Assembly (NCBI GenBank): GCA_002049455.2
Contig: KV919205.1
Location: forward strand, 1 to 48,424
Length of the DNA stretch: 48,424 nt
DNA from: Porphyra umbilicalis
Taxonomy: Eukaryota > Rhodophyta > Bangiophyceae > Bangiales > Bangiaceae
Direction: 5' to 3'
Shown here in pieces: positions 22,181-32,110 of this stretch. The position numbers and the translations under genes are program-made. The first letter of the stretch is position 1, and every line of letters begins with the position of its first letter. The notes beneath the pieces were generated by a model. That model did no database searches and was not told the origin of the DNA. It saw only the letters and a list, made by a program, of their open reading frames with translations.

Positions 22181-24400
22181 AAGACGAACATTGGGGGTGG
22201 GGGGCGCCGCGGGTGCGGCGCAAGTGCGGGCGGCAGCCGCAGGGAACGGGGCTCCGCCGCCCGCCCAGGCGCACAGCCGAGACCCGCATCTTCCCCACCG
22301 CACCCAACGATGCTCCCCGCAGACACCCGACAGCGGGGCCACGCCGGCGACGGCGGCGGCAGCAGGCGCCCCACACACACGCACGAACAAAAAATATTTT
22401 GGCGGTGGCGGGCGCCGCGGGCATGAGATCGGCGGTGGTGGCCGCCGCGGCCAACTCGGCGCCGACGCCCGAAAGCCCCCCCGCAAACCCAGCCGCCCAC
22501 TCCGCAAGCAGCCAACGACGGGGCAACGCCGAAAACGGAGGAGAAGCCAGGCGCTTCCCCTCCAACCCGCGGCTAAAAAGACCACGTCCGTGGTGTGGTG
22601 CGCCGCTGGTACGGGGCCAGTGGCCGCGGCGGCTGCGGCGAACTCGGCGCCGGCGCCCACCCAGTCCGCCGCAAACCCCCCCCAACAGCCGAAACTCCCC
22701 CCCGAACCCAGCCGCCGAACGAGCACCGGGAACACGACCGGGCCACGCCGACAACGGTGGCGGCAGCGGGCGCTTCCCCCCCACCGGACAACCAACAGAC
22801 ACATGTCGGTTGTGGTGGGCGCCACGAGTAACGGGCCAGTGGTGGCGACGGGCTCGGCGAACTCGGAGCCGCCGCCCGCCCACACCGCCCCCCAAGAGCA
22901 GAAACTCCCGCCCCGCGCCCAGCAACCCACCCAGCACCAGCCACACGACGGGGCCACGCCGACGACGGCGGCGGTAACAGGCGCTCTCCCGCCAACCGAC
23001 TGACCAAAAGAACACGTTGGTGGTGGGGGTCGCCGCTGGTACGGTAGCCAGTGGCCGCGGCGGCTGTGGCGAACTCGGCACCGCCGCCCGCCCAGAGCGC
23101 CCAGACCGCCGCCCAACAGCCGGAAATCCCCCCCCGAGCCCAGCTGCCCATCCAGCACAGGTGACACGACGGGGCCAGGCCGACGACCACGGCGGCAGCA
23201 GGTGCTCCCCCTCGAACGCAGAGCCAAAAGGAACACGTTGGTAGGGGGGTGAGCCGCTGGTACGGAGCCAATGGCTGCGGCGGCTGCGGCGACCTCGGCG
23301 CCGGCGCCCGACCAGACCACCACGACCGACCCCCAGCAGCCAAAACCCCCCCCCGGGCCAAGTCGCCCACCCAGCTCGGCCCAGAGGACGGGGCCACGCC
23401 GACGACGGCGGCCGCAACACGCGCTCCCCCCCAAACACACCGCGAAATGAAACACGTTGGTGGTGGGGGGCGCCACAGGTATGCGGCCAGTGGCGGCGGC
23501 GGCCCCAGCGAAGTTGGCGCCGCTGCACGCCCAGACCAGCCCCCGACAGCCGAAACACCCCCCCCCCAGCCCAGCCGCCCACCCAGCACCGTCCAAACGA
23601 CGGGGTCACGTCGAAGATGGTGGCCGCAACACGCGCCCCCCCCAAACACACCGCGAAAAGAAACACGTTCGCGGTGGGGGGCGCCGCGGGTACGAGTCCA
23701 GTGGCGGCGGCGGCCGCGGCAACCTGTGCGCTGCCGCCCGCCCAGATCCCCCCGCGACCGTGTCGCCCCCGGCGACACCCGAATCCTCCCCGCCGCACCG
23801 AAACGCCCACCCAGCACGGCCCAAGTGACGGGGCCACGCCGACGATGGCGGTGGCAGCAGGGGCCCTGCACACACCCACGAACAGAAAACATGTTGGCGG
23901 TGGCGGCCGCCGCGGGCCCGACGTCGGCGGTGGTGGCTGCCGCGGCCAACTCGGCGCCGACGCCCAGAGGCCCCTCGCCGTACCCAGCCGCCCACTCCGA
24001 AAGCACCCAACGACGGGGCAACGCCGAAAACGGAGGAAGCGCGAGGCGCCTCCGCTCCAACCCACCGCGAAAAGGAACACGTTCGTGGTGGGGGTCGCCG
24101 CGAGTAAGGGGCCAGTGCCGGCGGCGGCCGTGCCGAACTCGGCGCCGCCCCCCCAAAAGACCACCCCCCAACAGCCGAAACCCCCCCCCGCGCCCAGCAG
24201 CCCACCCAGCACCAGCCACACGACGGTGCCACGCCGACGACGGCGGCGGCAGCAGGCGCACCACCGCCAACCGACCGCCAAAAGAAACACGTTGGTGGTG
24301 GGGGGCGCCACGGGTTGGGGGCCAGTGCTGGCGGCGGCCGCGGTGAACTGGGCGCCGCTTCCCGCGCAGAGCCCCCGCCGATACCCAAATGCACCCCGCC
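22180..24400. repeat. ~215-bp tandem satellite, about 11 units
   Basis: Unit starts marked by (G)AACACGTTGGTGGTGGG or variants lie near 22183, 22390, 22575, 22795, 23010, 23232, 23450, 23660, 23885, 24076 and 24288, with spacing 185-225. Each unit contains GCCAGTGGCGGCGGC, AACTCGGCGCCG, a C run and GGGGCCACGCCGACGACGG. Minus-strand open frames of up to 875 residues cross the array. They are repetitive, have no family signature and shift between frames, so I treat them as satellite shadows. Confidence 0.88.
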
Positions 24401-24439
24401 GTACCTAGCCATGCACCCCGCACGCGCCCCCGGAGGCAG

Positions 24440-25400
24440 GCCCGCGGCAGGGGCAGGCGGGCATCAAGGCCTGTGAAAAATTGTGGGGACAGGCGGGCGG
24501 TGGCGGCAGGAGGTGGGTGGCGGCAGGCGGGCGGTGGCCGGTGGCGACCAGCCGCCGCAGGCGCGCGGTGGCGGCAGTCGACCGGTAGCGGTTGGCGGGA
24601 GGCGACGATTCCCGAGCGGCGGCGCCAGATGGGGGCAGGGGGCAGGCACGTTGTGGCTCCAGGCGGGTGGGGACGGGTGGTGGGCAGAAATTGCAAGTGG
24701 GAGGCGGGGGCGGGTGAACGGCGGGGGGGTGTGGACGGCAGGGGCAGGTGGGCAGCGGCGAAAGGTGGACGACGGCGGCAGGTGGGCAGCGAGGCAAGGT
24801 GGACGACGGAGGCAGGGGCAGACGGGCAGCGGGGGCAGGCGGGCGGCGGGGGCAAGCAGGCGGCGGGGGCAGGCGGGCGGCGGGGCGAGGCGGGCGGCCA
24901 GGGCCAGGAGGGTGGGCGGCTGGGGCGGGGGGCCGCCGGGGAGGGAGAGCGGCCGGAGTGGGTAGGCCGCCGGGGCGGGTAGGCGGCCTGGGTGGGTGAG
25001 CGGCGGGGGCGGGTCGGGTTCAGGGACGCCCGGGGCTGGCAGCTGCGTCGGGACACCCTGCAGGGTGTCCCGACGATCGGGGCGTGGCAGATGGGGCAGT
25101 GCACACAGCGCCCTGTCACTGTAAACCTGACTGGCGATCGCACGCTCTGTAATTTGATTGGGCCACGCAGAGACGGAGAAAGGGAATATTGTGTCCTCAA
25201 CTCAAAGGAGAGACAAAGGAGAGCAGGTGCTGCTGTGGTGCGGCATGCAAAAAACGGCTTGAGAAAACGAACGGAGCGTACTTTTCTGGTGGTAGTGCAT
25301 TTATTTTATTTCTATGAGCGCATCCGTGGACACAATGCCGAGTTCGAAACGGCCCTGTGGTGATGTGCACTGCGTACGCTGGGCTGCTACGTACCCCGCC
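24440..25400. repeat. right copy of the ~1.1-kb inverted duplication
   Basis: Reverse complement of the segment at 11295-12330, with the anchors given there. It includes a GGCAGGTGGGCAGCGG-type minisatellite (24480-24990) matching the pyrimidine-rich minisatellite of the left copy. Together the copies bracket about 12 kb with the recombinase and GCR1-like genes. Confidence 0.75.
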
Positions 25401-25604
25401 GAAGGAATCATACTGCTGGAGGCAGCCGGTGAAGCGGCAGTGGAAAACAATGACAGCTTGCCGACCTTGACGTGCGAGGTGCGTCACAAGCCGATTGCTG
25501 CCCTCAACGTGTGCGGCGCGGCGACTGTGACACTCCACCCCACGGCGACAAGCTCCCCACATCCCACTTCACACTCGGTCCAACCCTCTCTTCGTCTTCG
25601 ATGA
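25335..25604 (+). CDS. small protein encoded in the right inverted segment
   Basis: ATG at 25335, 89 residues, unknown. The start MP..KRP.GDV.CVR.AAT is shared with the inverted copy at 11350. The continuation ('LEAAGEAAVENNDSL', 'TCEVRHKPIAALNVCG') looks protein-like and has no counterpart in the left copy. It may be the first exon of a longer gene or a chance frame. Confidence 0.35.
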   Translation: MPSSKRPCGDVHCVRWAATYPAEGIILLEAAGEAAVENNDSLPTLTCEVRHKPIAALNVCGAATVTLHPTATSSPHPTSHSVQPSLRLR

Positions 25605-26860
25605 GACCTTGCAGTTGCATGAAAGTGAGGCACCTGTCGCGGCGCCTAAAAGAGTTCGTGTCGGTGGCTGCACGCCGGCATGTCCACTAGGACGACATAC
25701 GAGGTCCACCGCCGCCAACGTCGCCGCCGCCGCTATCACCCGCACCCCCGTCGGGGCATGGCGACGGCGCCTGCGTGTGCGCCGCCAGTTGCAATATCGA
25801 CAGCCGCGACAGCACGCGCGGCAGGGCTGGCGCCGCCATCGCGCCGAGCAGCAGGAACGGCGGGGGCGAAGGCGGCGTCGCAGACGCGCCGCCGACCTTG
25901 GCAGCTCCACGCGGCGCCCCCGCCCCCGGTGAATGGGCAAACGCGCAGCCGCGATAGGGCTGTCGCCGACGCACCGTCGAACAGCCGGAATGGCGGGGGC
26001 GAGGGCGGCGTCACTGACGCGTCGCCGACCTTAGCAACTCCACGCCGCGCCCGTGCCCCAGGTGGAGGGGAAAACGAGCAGCCGCCCGAGGACGCCCTAC
26101 GCCGCGGCCCCGCCAGGCGTCCCCGCGCGGCCACAGCGGGTCGCCCGGGTGAGATTCACGGTGCTCCAGCCGCATCACCGCGAGAGGTGTTCACGCCCGC
26201 GGTGGTCAGGGCTGCCGGGGGAGACCGTCGTGGTGTAGGGGTGGGGGTCACGAGGCGATCCGCGAGCATGGGCCCACAGCGAAAGGCGACGCAGAGGGTG
26301 AGGACGGTGAAAAAGTCGGCCGAAAAGGGAGCCGCCAGCCAAGGTTGCATGATGCAGCCTGGAGGAGAACACTAGAAGTTGGACGCACAGGCGCGTCGAG
26401 GGGGCCAGCAAGGAATCTAGCGGGCGGCCGGGCGGCGGAGACGTCGCCAGAGACAAAAAGACATCGATTGGTGCATGGGCCTGCCGGGGCAGACATGGTC
26501 GTCAGCGCCTCGTCCAGACTGTCAGAGAAGGGCGCCACGCCAGGCGGCGTCATGAGCACAGGGCTGGCTGCCGCAGTGGGCAAGGTGCCCAGTGCTCCAA
26601 CGCGATTGTGTTGTTGCAGGAGGTGGCAGTTACGTGTCACCTCAACGCTGCGATTTCTATCGTCACTCTGGTGCCGACTTGATCCCAAGCAATTGGGGTG
26701 GGCGGGCTTTGTACCGATGTACGATGAACTAGCCAATCCAATCAGCATATATTAGCCGGTCCCCTCACGCTTAGCTAATCAGATCGAGGGGACCGAGGGG
26801 GGTGCGATTTCGGGCCATCTGAGGCACCTGTCGATCCCCTCAGGCCAAGTGGGTACTGCT
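25605..26860. other. GC-rich region with a ~135-base tandem duplication
   Basis: Copies at about 25855-25950 and 25989-26090 are about 80 percent identical. Translated, they give 'NGGGEGGV.DA.PTLA.PR' in two different plus frames. A plus open frame (25680-26375) ends in a basic tail. Another open frame (26345-26755) has no recognisable motif. No confident gene. Confidence 0.35.
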
Positions 26861-26868
26861 TATAAATA
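26861..26868 (+). promoter_or_regulatory. TATA box of the ParB-methylase-SET locus
   Basis: TATAAATA followed by CG, 102 bases ahead of the ATG at 26970. The same octamer plus CG precedes the AAA gene at 37506. Confidence 0.65.
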
Positions 26869-26969
26869 CGAGGTGTATGCCTGGCTGTGTGGGGTGTGTC
26901 CGTTGAGAGGCGCCGACGTGCGTCGGGCTCGGACCGGACGCGGTGTGTGTGTGCGTCGCGGCAGTGACG

Positions 26970-27770
26970 ATGGGGACAACGCCAGCCGCCCGGGGTGCGA
27001 CCACCAACGCGCCAGAGGCGCGACGCGGGGGTGCGCAAGCACAGCGACGTGGTGACGCCGTGGCGGCGGTACAACCGCTGCCGGTGGGGGTGGTCCAGCC
27101 GCTGCCACCTGCCGCGGCAACCTCCCAGCCGTTGATGACCGACGTGACGGGCCGCCCCCTTGACTTTGAACCAGACTCGCTCCCAGTGGGCGCACAAGTG
27201 TGGGTGAAAGTCGGCTTCTTCCGGTACGGGACGCGCTGTCGGTCCGTGGTGCCGGATCACGTCGAAGAGATCGAGCCGGACTCGCTCAAGGACTTAGCCA
27301 ACCACCCGATCCAAGGTCTCGCCATTCGCGGCAAGCGCCACGGCGTCGTTGTCGAGGGCCACCACAGCCTGATTGCGGCTGAGCGAAAGCTGGCGGGAGA
27401 GGGCTACCCCGATGGCTGGACGCGGGTACCCTGGTCGGTCCTCGGGTCGCCCACGACCGAGGCAAAGGCGGCCAACCCGACGGACGCGACGCGCGTGGAT
27501 ATGGCGTCAAAAAACAACACGACCACGACACGGACCCTGCGTAAGGCGTCTGTCGACTTCTTCATGTCAATGACCTTTGTGCGGGACGACCTGGTTAGGG
27601 AGGACGACATCCCCGTCCGCAAAGTGACTCTCAAGGACGTTCTGCGCAGCTCGGGCAGAGCTGACGGGGCCTCGACGGAGATGGGGCTCGTCAGGTGGAT
27701 ATCGGAGAACCGCAGCACACATGGTACCGCCTCCTGCAGGAGATCAATCCGTGGACCTCTGACCACCTGA
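26970..27770 (+). CDS. ParB-like domain, first part of the methylase/SET locus
   Basis: ATG at 26970, first ATG after the TATA box. The N-terminus is an alanine/proline-rich linker of about 60 residues. The ParB-like core follows: 'EPDSLPVGAQVWVKVGFF', then 'HPIQGLAIRGKRHGVVVEGHHSLIAAERKLAGEG', in which EGHH.L.AA corresponds to the GHR motif of ParB-N domains. An 'NNTTTTRTLRKASVDFF' helix resembles the matching region of the ParB-like gene at 3930-5822. The frame drifts out near 27690, where the downstream frame (WYRLLQEINPWTSDHL) takes over; either a one-base indel or a ~50-base GTCAG...CTGCAG intron could explain it. ParB-like domains occur next to DNA methylases in phages and plasmids. Here the likely role is DNA or nucleotide binding for the methylase. 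Confidence 0.65.
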   Translation: MGTTPAARGATTNAPEARRGGAQAQRRGDAVAAVQPLPVGVVQPLPPAAATSQPLMTDVTGRPLDFEPDSLPVGAQVWVKVGFFRYGTRCRSVVPDHVEEIEPDSLKDLANHPIQGLAIRGKRHGVVVEGHHSLIAAERKLAGEGYPDGWTRVPWSVLGSPTTEAKAANPTDATRVDMASKNNTTTTRTLRKASVDFFMSMTFVRDDLVREDDIPVRKVTLKDVLRSSGRADGASTEMGLVRWISENRSTHGTASCRRSIRGPLTT

Positions 27771-28516
27771 CTGCGGCGCGGCAAGCGCGCGCTGCGCCCG
27801 TCGACACGCGGTGCTGGGAGCTGTTCCTGTTCCTGGGCCGCTGCGTCGATGATGTGGCCGACGTTCTCGGCGACGCAGACGGGCCCGCCCAAACGGTTGG
27901 GGCACCGGCCACGCCTGGCACACGTGCCAGTAATGGCGGTGGCGCCAGTGCAGGGGGGCGCTTCCGGGTCTGGTTTACGGACCGCCCGGCGGACCGCATG
28001 CCCCGGGCTGCATGGAGCATGCTCCGCTGCCCTGTGCTGGTGTCCCATCAGTGGCGCAACTTTGGGGGCCCCTCTCTCCCAAAGCTCGCGAAAGGACTGC
28101 CCAAGCGCACCAAACGAGGGCGGCGCTCGGGTGAGCGGCCATCCCCATCCCCGTCCGACGAGGAGGAGGACGCAGACGCCGCCGAGGGCAGCTCTGACGC
28201 GCCAATGGACGTCGACCGAGACGGGGTGGCGTCGGACGCCGTGGACGGTGCGCCCGACGGTGGCGACGGCGCGCCGCCAACTAAGGTGCGCCGCGTCAGT
28301 CGCGGTGCCGCGGCCGCGCGCGGTGTCGACAGCGTTGCCACAGGTACGGACAAGGCGGCCGCCGGCGCGGCATCGAGTGCGCCCCGAGACGTTGCAGACG
28401 AGGGACGTGCTGCATCGGCCGGCGCCGCGGCGATGACCGCTCCAGCGGCAGGTGCACCGTCAAAGCTCTCCGCGGCTTTCGTCGCTGCGGCGGTGGATCT
28501 CTCCCAGGCTCTGTGA
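27695..28516 (+). CDS. linker segment of the ParB-methylase-SET locus
   Basis: About 270 residues without a clear start, so it is probably an internal part. A folded stretch ('WYRLLQEINPWTSDHLTAARQA', 'RCWELFLFLGRCV', 'WSMLRCPVLVSHQWRNFGG') is followed by a basic patch KRTKRGRR, an acidic SDEEEDADAAEGSSDAP run and a second basic KVRR. These are typical of a nuclear protein with NLSs. TGA at 28514-28516 ends it, but the same frame opens again six codons later as the methylase. I do not recognise a domain. Confidence 0.5.
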   Translation: MDIGEPQHTWYRLLQEINPWTSDHLTAARQARAAPVDTRCWELFLFLGRCVDDVADVLGDADGPAQTVGAPATPGTRASNGGGASAGGRFRVWFTDRPADRMPRAAWSMLRCPVLVSHQWRNFGGPSLPKLAKGLPKRTKRGRRSGERPSPSPSDEEEDADAAEGSSDAPMDVDRDGVASDAVDGAPDGGDGAPPTKVRRVSRGAAAARGVDSVATGTDKAAAGAASSAPRDVADEGRAASAGAAAMTAPAAGAPSKLSAAFVAAAVDLSQAL

Positions 28517-30397
28517 GAGACTGCCGCGAATTGTGTGATCGACAAGACCACCACGGCGCGCCGTGTGGCACCGTGTGGTCCCTACGCGACCCCGTGGGAG
28601 CGGGTCTGGTGGTTTACCCAACTCGCGCGCGACGTGACGGCGGCGCACCCGTTTCTCGAAGACGTCAACGACACGAGGCCCTCACTGCCGACGCCCAAGC
28701 GTGCGGGCAAGGCCCCGTCCCAGCGCGCGGGTGCGGCGGACGGGGCGCCGGCGGCGCGCAACACCCCCGGTCGTGCTTCCCGCGTGGCTCGACAGGGGGG
28801 CAACCTAAAGACCAAGGCGGCCAAGGCGATCGTCGCCGGTGCGACACCGCGTCCACGACGGGCGCCCGACCCTGTCGGCACCGTCGACCGCGAGCTGCGG
28901 GGCTTTCGCTTCAAGGCGCAGATCATGGCGTGCGTGCGATCGTGGGACGTGCTCGCAATCTTGTGTGGCTTCCCCGACAGTGAAACCATGCTGTCGCCCT
29001 ACCTGTTGTGGTCCGCCACGAAGATGTTTTTTGAGCCGATCACCGACGCCCGGTTGGAATTCGCCCCCCTGGCGAGTCGCCATCGCCTGTGGCATGGGCA
29101 GGGGCCCTCGGTGGACCCTGCCCTGGTCGACGCCGCTGCGTTGCAGCGGCTGGACGCTTTGCCGTCGGCGGATCGGGCGCTGCGGACAGCTGCCGGTCGC
29201 TTTGTCGAGCACGTCGTTGCCGTTCCCAACGGCAAGGACGTTTGGTCAAACACCTACAACCCGCTGTCCATGCGCGCCGACATTGGGAGTTTGAGCGGCG
29301 CGTCCTTCCTTCAACCCCGGCGCACGCTGGTGGATGGGCTGGCGCCCGTCTTGTCGAGCTACCTGAAGCAGCTGCGTTTGCCGGTCGAGGCGGACCCCGC
29401 CGACCCTGTGCGTGCCCCCGTCGCGCCGGAAGGGGCCCTACCGACAGACTTCTCTGTCGGGCTGGTGGCCGGCTTGAGCTACGCGGAGCGTGACGCCTTC
29501 AAGGTGGTCGACCGCGCTCTTGCAGAGGAGTGCCACACGTACGAGCTCGACTTTTCGAAGTTCCCCGTATCCCGCCTCCAGCTGCGCGTCCAGCTGCTGC
29601 TGACGGACATTCCGTGGAACACGCGGCGTGTCGCTGGCAATGACAAATCTGACCACGACGTCTTCACCGACGCGGACCGCGGGGTGCTGTGTGACTTTGT
29701 GACGTCCAGCGTTCGGCAGGGGGGCCACGCCATCATCATGTGTTCCTTCTCCCAGTTTTCGGACCTGTCCAAGACGCTCGAATCCTACAAGGCCCCGACG
29801 ACGAATGAGTCGCTGTGGGCGGTGGACGCGGGCCCCATGGCCTTTACTTGTTCGACGCCGACGGGCGCGCCGCGAAGCACCACCACCCTCGCCAACCACA
29901 TGTTTGTGGCCGTACACGCGACGCGGCGCAGCGCGGGGTTGGCCGGCCACCGCATGGTCAACTACCGCGTGTTTGACAGTGACGTGTCGATTATGCCCGG
30001 CAACAGCAACGTGTACAACCAGGTGACGCAGCCGAAGGGTCGCGAGGTCGTTTATGCGGGCGACGGCATCCTGCACCCCGAGCAGAAGCTTGTCAGCCTC
30101 TTGTGCGAGCTCATTCGACGCTTCACCAAACCGAGCGACGTCTTGTTGGACCTATTTGCGGGCTCCTTTTCAACGGCCGATGCGTGAATCCAGACGCGGC
30201 GCCACAGTTGCAGCTGTGACAAGGACCCCGTGGCGGTGCCGTTTGGCAAGCGACGCGTCTTTTCGTCTTTTGTCCGCTTTTTGGCCTTGACGCACGACGG
30301 TCGAGCCATTTGCGAGCGAGATGCGGAGCTGGCATCGGCTGTCACGACCACCGTCGGTGCGCTCGACCGCAACGTGCTCTCCGACGATCGCCCACCG
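28517..30397 (+). CDS. beta-class DNA amino-methyltransferase (N6-adenine or N4-cytosine), broken
   Basis: The first ATG is at 28535; the same frame extends upstream through a stop. Motif IV is TDIPWN near residue 358, a DPPW variant. About 180 residues later comes the target-recognition/SAM part, 'HPEQKLVSLLCELIRRF.KPSDVLLDLFAGSF'. KP..LL..LI at the start and D.FAGS for SAM binding are the hallmarks of the N6_N4_Mtase family. DPPW ahead of FAG makes it beta class. TGA at 30185-30187 cuts the protein right after motif I (FSTADA), but the frame continues for 70 codons with family-like content ('CSCDKDPVAVPFGKRRVFSS') to TAG at 30398. The last strands are therefore lost unless the stop is misread or erroneous. 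The product would methylate an exocyclic amino group in DNA; which base cannot be told by eye. Confidence 0.75.
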
Positions 30398-30400
30398 TAG

Positions 30401-30940
30401 ATGCGGCAGGCGCGGCGCTGCATTTTGCAGCCGCCCGCGACGGAGATGGTACCACACACGGTGCTGCCGAGGCACATTGTGGACCACGTCGTGGCCGCGT
30501 ACGTCCCGCTTGCTGCCGCGGACGTGGTGACACCCGTGGAGATTGGGGCGATGTACGCCACGCATCCGCGAAAGTGGAGGCGTGCCCTTCGGTTTCTTTT
30601 TGAGGATTTTCCGATCACGTCTCTCCGCGCCGCCGACGCGTCTGCCTGTGGCGTCCGCCTTGGCGTCTCGACCGTACCGGATGCGGGCCTCTGCTGCTTT
30701 GTCAGCCGGCCGGATGGCTTTGGCGCCCAACACTCCGTCGGGTCCTCGTGGGGTCCGGTCGTGTGGCACAACTTTCAGACGGCGCAGTACGATCAAGTCA
30801 AGAACTGGCCGATGCGCGGAAACACGGACATCCGGGCGGTGGAGGACCTGCCCCGGGACCGCACCCTCACCCTCGTGACGACGCGGGCGGTTGCGTTTGG
30901 GGAGGAGCTGCTGGTCGACTATGGATCCGACTTTGAGTAG
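30401..30940 (+). CDS. small SET-domain protein, in frame with the methylase
   Basis: 179 residues counted from the ATG that follows the TAG directly. The first 75 residues are helical. The SET core shows 'GVRLGVSTVPDAG' (84-96) and the C-terminal 'AFGEELLVDYG' (165-175), the GEE(L/I)..DYG motif closing the cofactor site of protein-lysine methyltransferases. The usual NHSC box is not obvious; 'VVWHNFQ' or 'MRGNTDIR' (137-144) may stand in, so activity is uncertain. The small size resembles compact viral SET enzymes. Because it shares the methylase frame with only one stop between, it may be the C-terminal domain of a fused DNA/histone methyltransferase rather than a separate gene. Stop at 30938. 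Confidence 0.6.
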   Translation: MRQARRCILQPPATEMVPHTVLPRHIVDHVVAAYVPLAAADVVTPVEIGAMYATHPRKWRRALRFLFEDFPITSLRAADASACGVRLGVSTVPDAGLCCFVSRPDGFGAQHSVGSSWGPVVWHNFQTAQYDQVKNWPMRGNTDIRAVEDLPRDRTLTLVTTRAVAFGEELLVDYGSDFE

Positions 30941-31931
30941 AAGTTTGTGCAAAAGGCGCGCGCCGGCACGGGACGGAGCTCCCCGCAGGCGTTTGACAGA
31001 TAGGTCGGGGGGTCCCGGCGCGGCCCCACCTCGGTCGACCGGTCGGGCGTTTTGGATGGGCGGGGGGTAGGAACGATCGACACGCGAGATGCATCTCCTT
31101 TTTTGTAGGACAGTCAGCAGAGGTTTGGTACATTGTACGATGTGTGCCCAATCCCAATGACTCGACCACGGGCGACACGCCAGCGCGCCACGGTGCGACT
31201 CAGAGCATCGCCCATAGACAGCCGCCGTCACAGGTGTGGGTTCGCGACTGCGCTGCGCGACAGACCACATCACTGGAGCGCCTGTTGCAACGGCGAGCGT
31301 GCGTCGTTTGGGGGTTCGCGATGCTGCTGACCTGGAAACGTGTGCGCGCCGCAATTGCGAGTTTTGTCCTCTCGACAACCTCCACATACCATCTATGGTC
31401 GCTCTGAACAGCCGATGTGGACCAGTGGAATGGGTAGGCAGCGTCTGACATGCTTACACATTCGCCCGATGCAACTCTACATACACCCTGGAACCGCACG
31501 CCTGGATCTCAAGGAGTGTGCAAAAGTGGGCCAATCTCAAGACAAAGCACAGGTCTGTCCCAGAACCGTCTTGCGGTTGTGTCCAGGCCCGAGTAATCAG
31601 CCCACAAAAGTGAGAAAAACGCTGATTGGTGGGTGCAATGACGCCACCCAACCCGATTCTGTTTTTACGGCCTGCAACCACCACCTCTACGAGGTTAGCA
31701 ATACAGTGGGAGATCGTCCATCCCCCACCGTCGCGGCACCTGTGGTCACGCGACGCCCAACGCGTACGGTATGCTGGGTACCACACCGACTGCGACAGTG
31801 TACTGGACGGGTCTGCAACGGGGCCCACGAGACGGGCGGTTGTGGTTTCTGCGGTGGGGACGGCTGCATTGCTGTTGCTAAGACGTGGCTGTCAGCCCAT
31901 CGTGATTGGTCTTCCCGCGGGCGCCAGCCCC
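30941..31931. other. intergenic, no gene seen
   Basis: About 1 kb of lower-GC DNA ahead of the first AAA gene. It has several short open frames without motifs, and no TIR or repeat pair that I could confirm. Confidence 0.5.
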
Positions 31932-31939
31932 TATAAAAG
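31932..31939 (+). promoter_or_regulatory. TATA box of AAA gene 1
   Basis: TATAAAAG, 179 bases ahead of the ATG at 32111. The distance is nearly the same as in the paralogue (175 bases). Confidence 0.55.
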
Positions 31940-32110
31940 GTTGGTGGGCGCCGCGGGTCGGGGCAGAGACGGGACGGGCAGCGCGGTGGTCCAGGTAGTG
32001 ACACCCTCCTCTCTCACCCCACACCAACTGCCCCCGTGGCCGCGTCTGTCGGGCGCCCCCCCCCCCCCCCCCCCCCTCGTGTGTGAAGGCCGCTCGCCTT
32101 GCTTGTCAAC

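Noticed and set aside
21875..25200. Minus-strand open frames of 573, 733 and 875 codons
   Set aside because: They overlap each other in different frames across the same ~215-bp satellite and the minisatellite. Open length follows from scarcity of stops in GC-rich DNA.
11295..25400. Maverick/Polinton-like virus or fungal Starship
   Set aside because: No capsid, packaging ATPase, DNA polymerase B or retroviral-type integrase is seen. The recombinase has introns and is small, unlike Starship captains, and the cargo is mostly low-complexity DNA.
30185..30187. TGA as selenocysteine codon
   Set aside because: No catalytic cysteine is expected after motif I of this family and no SECIS-like hairpin was recognised; a plain premature stop is simpler.
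26970..30940. Bacterial contamination or an integrated prophage
   Set aside because: The TATA box, nuclear-type linker and SET domain, together with the same GC-rich low-complexity context as neighbouring eukaryotic genes, argue against it. Transfer of the ParB-methylase part from a phage long ago remains possible.
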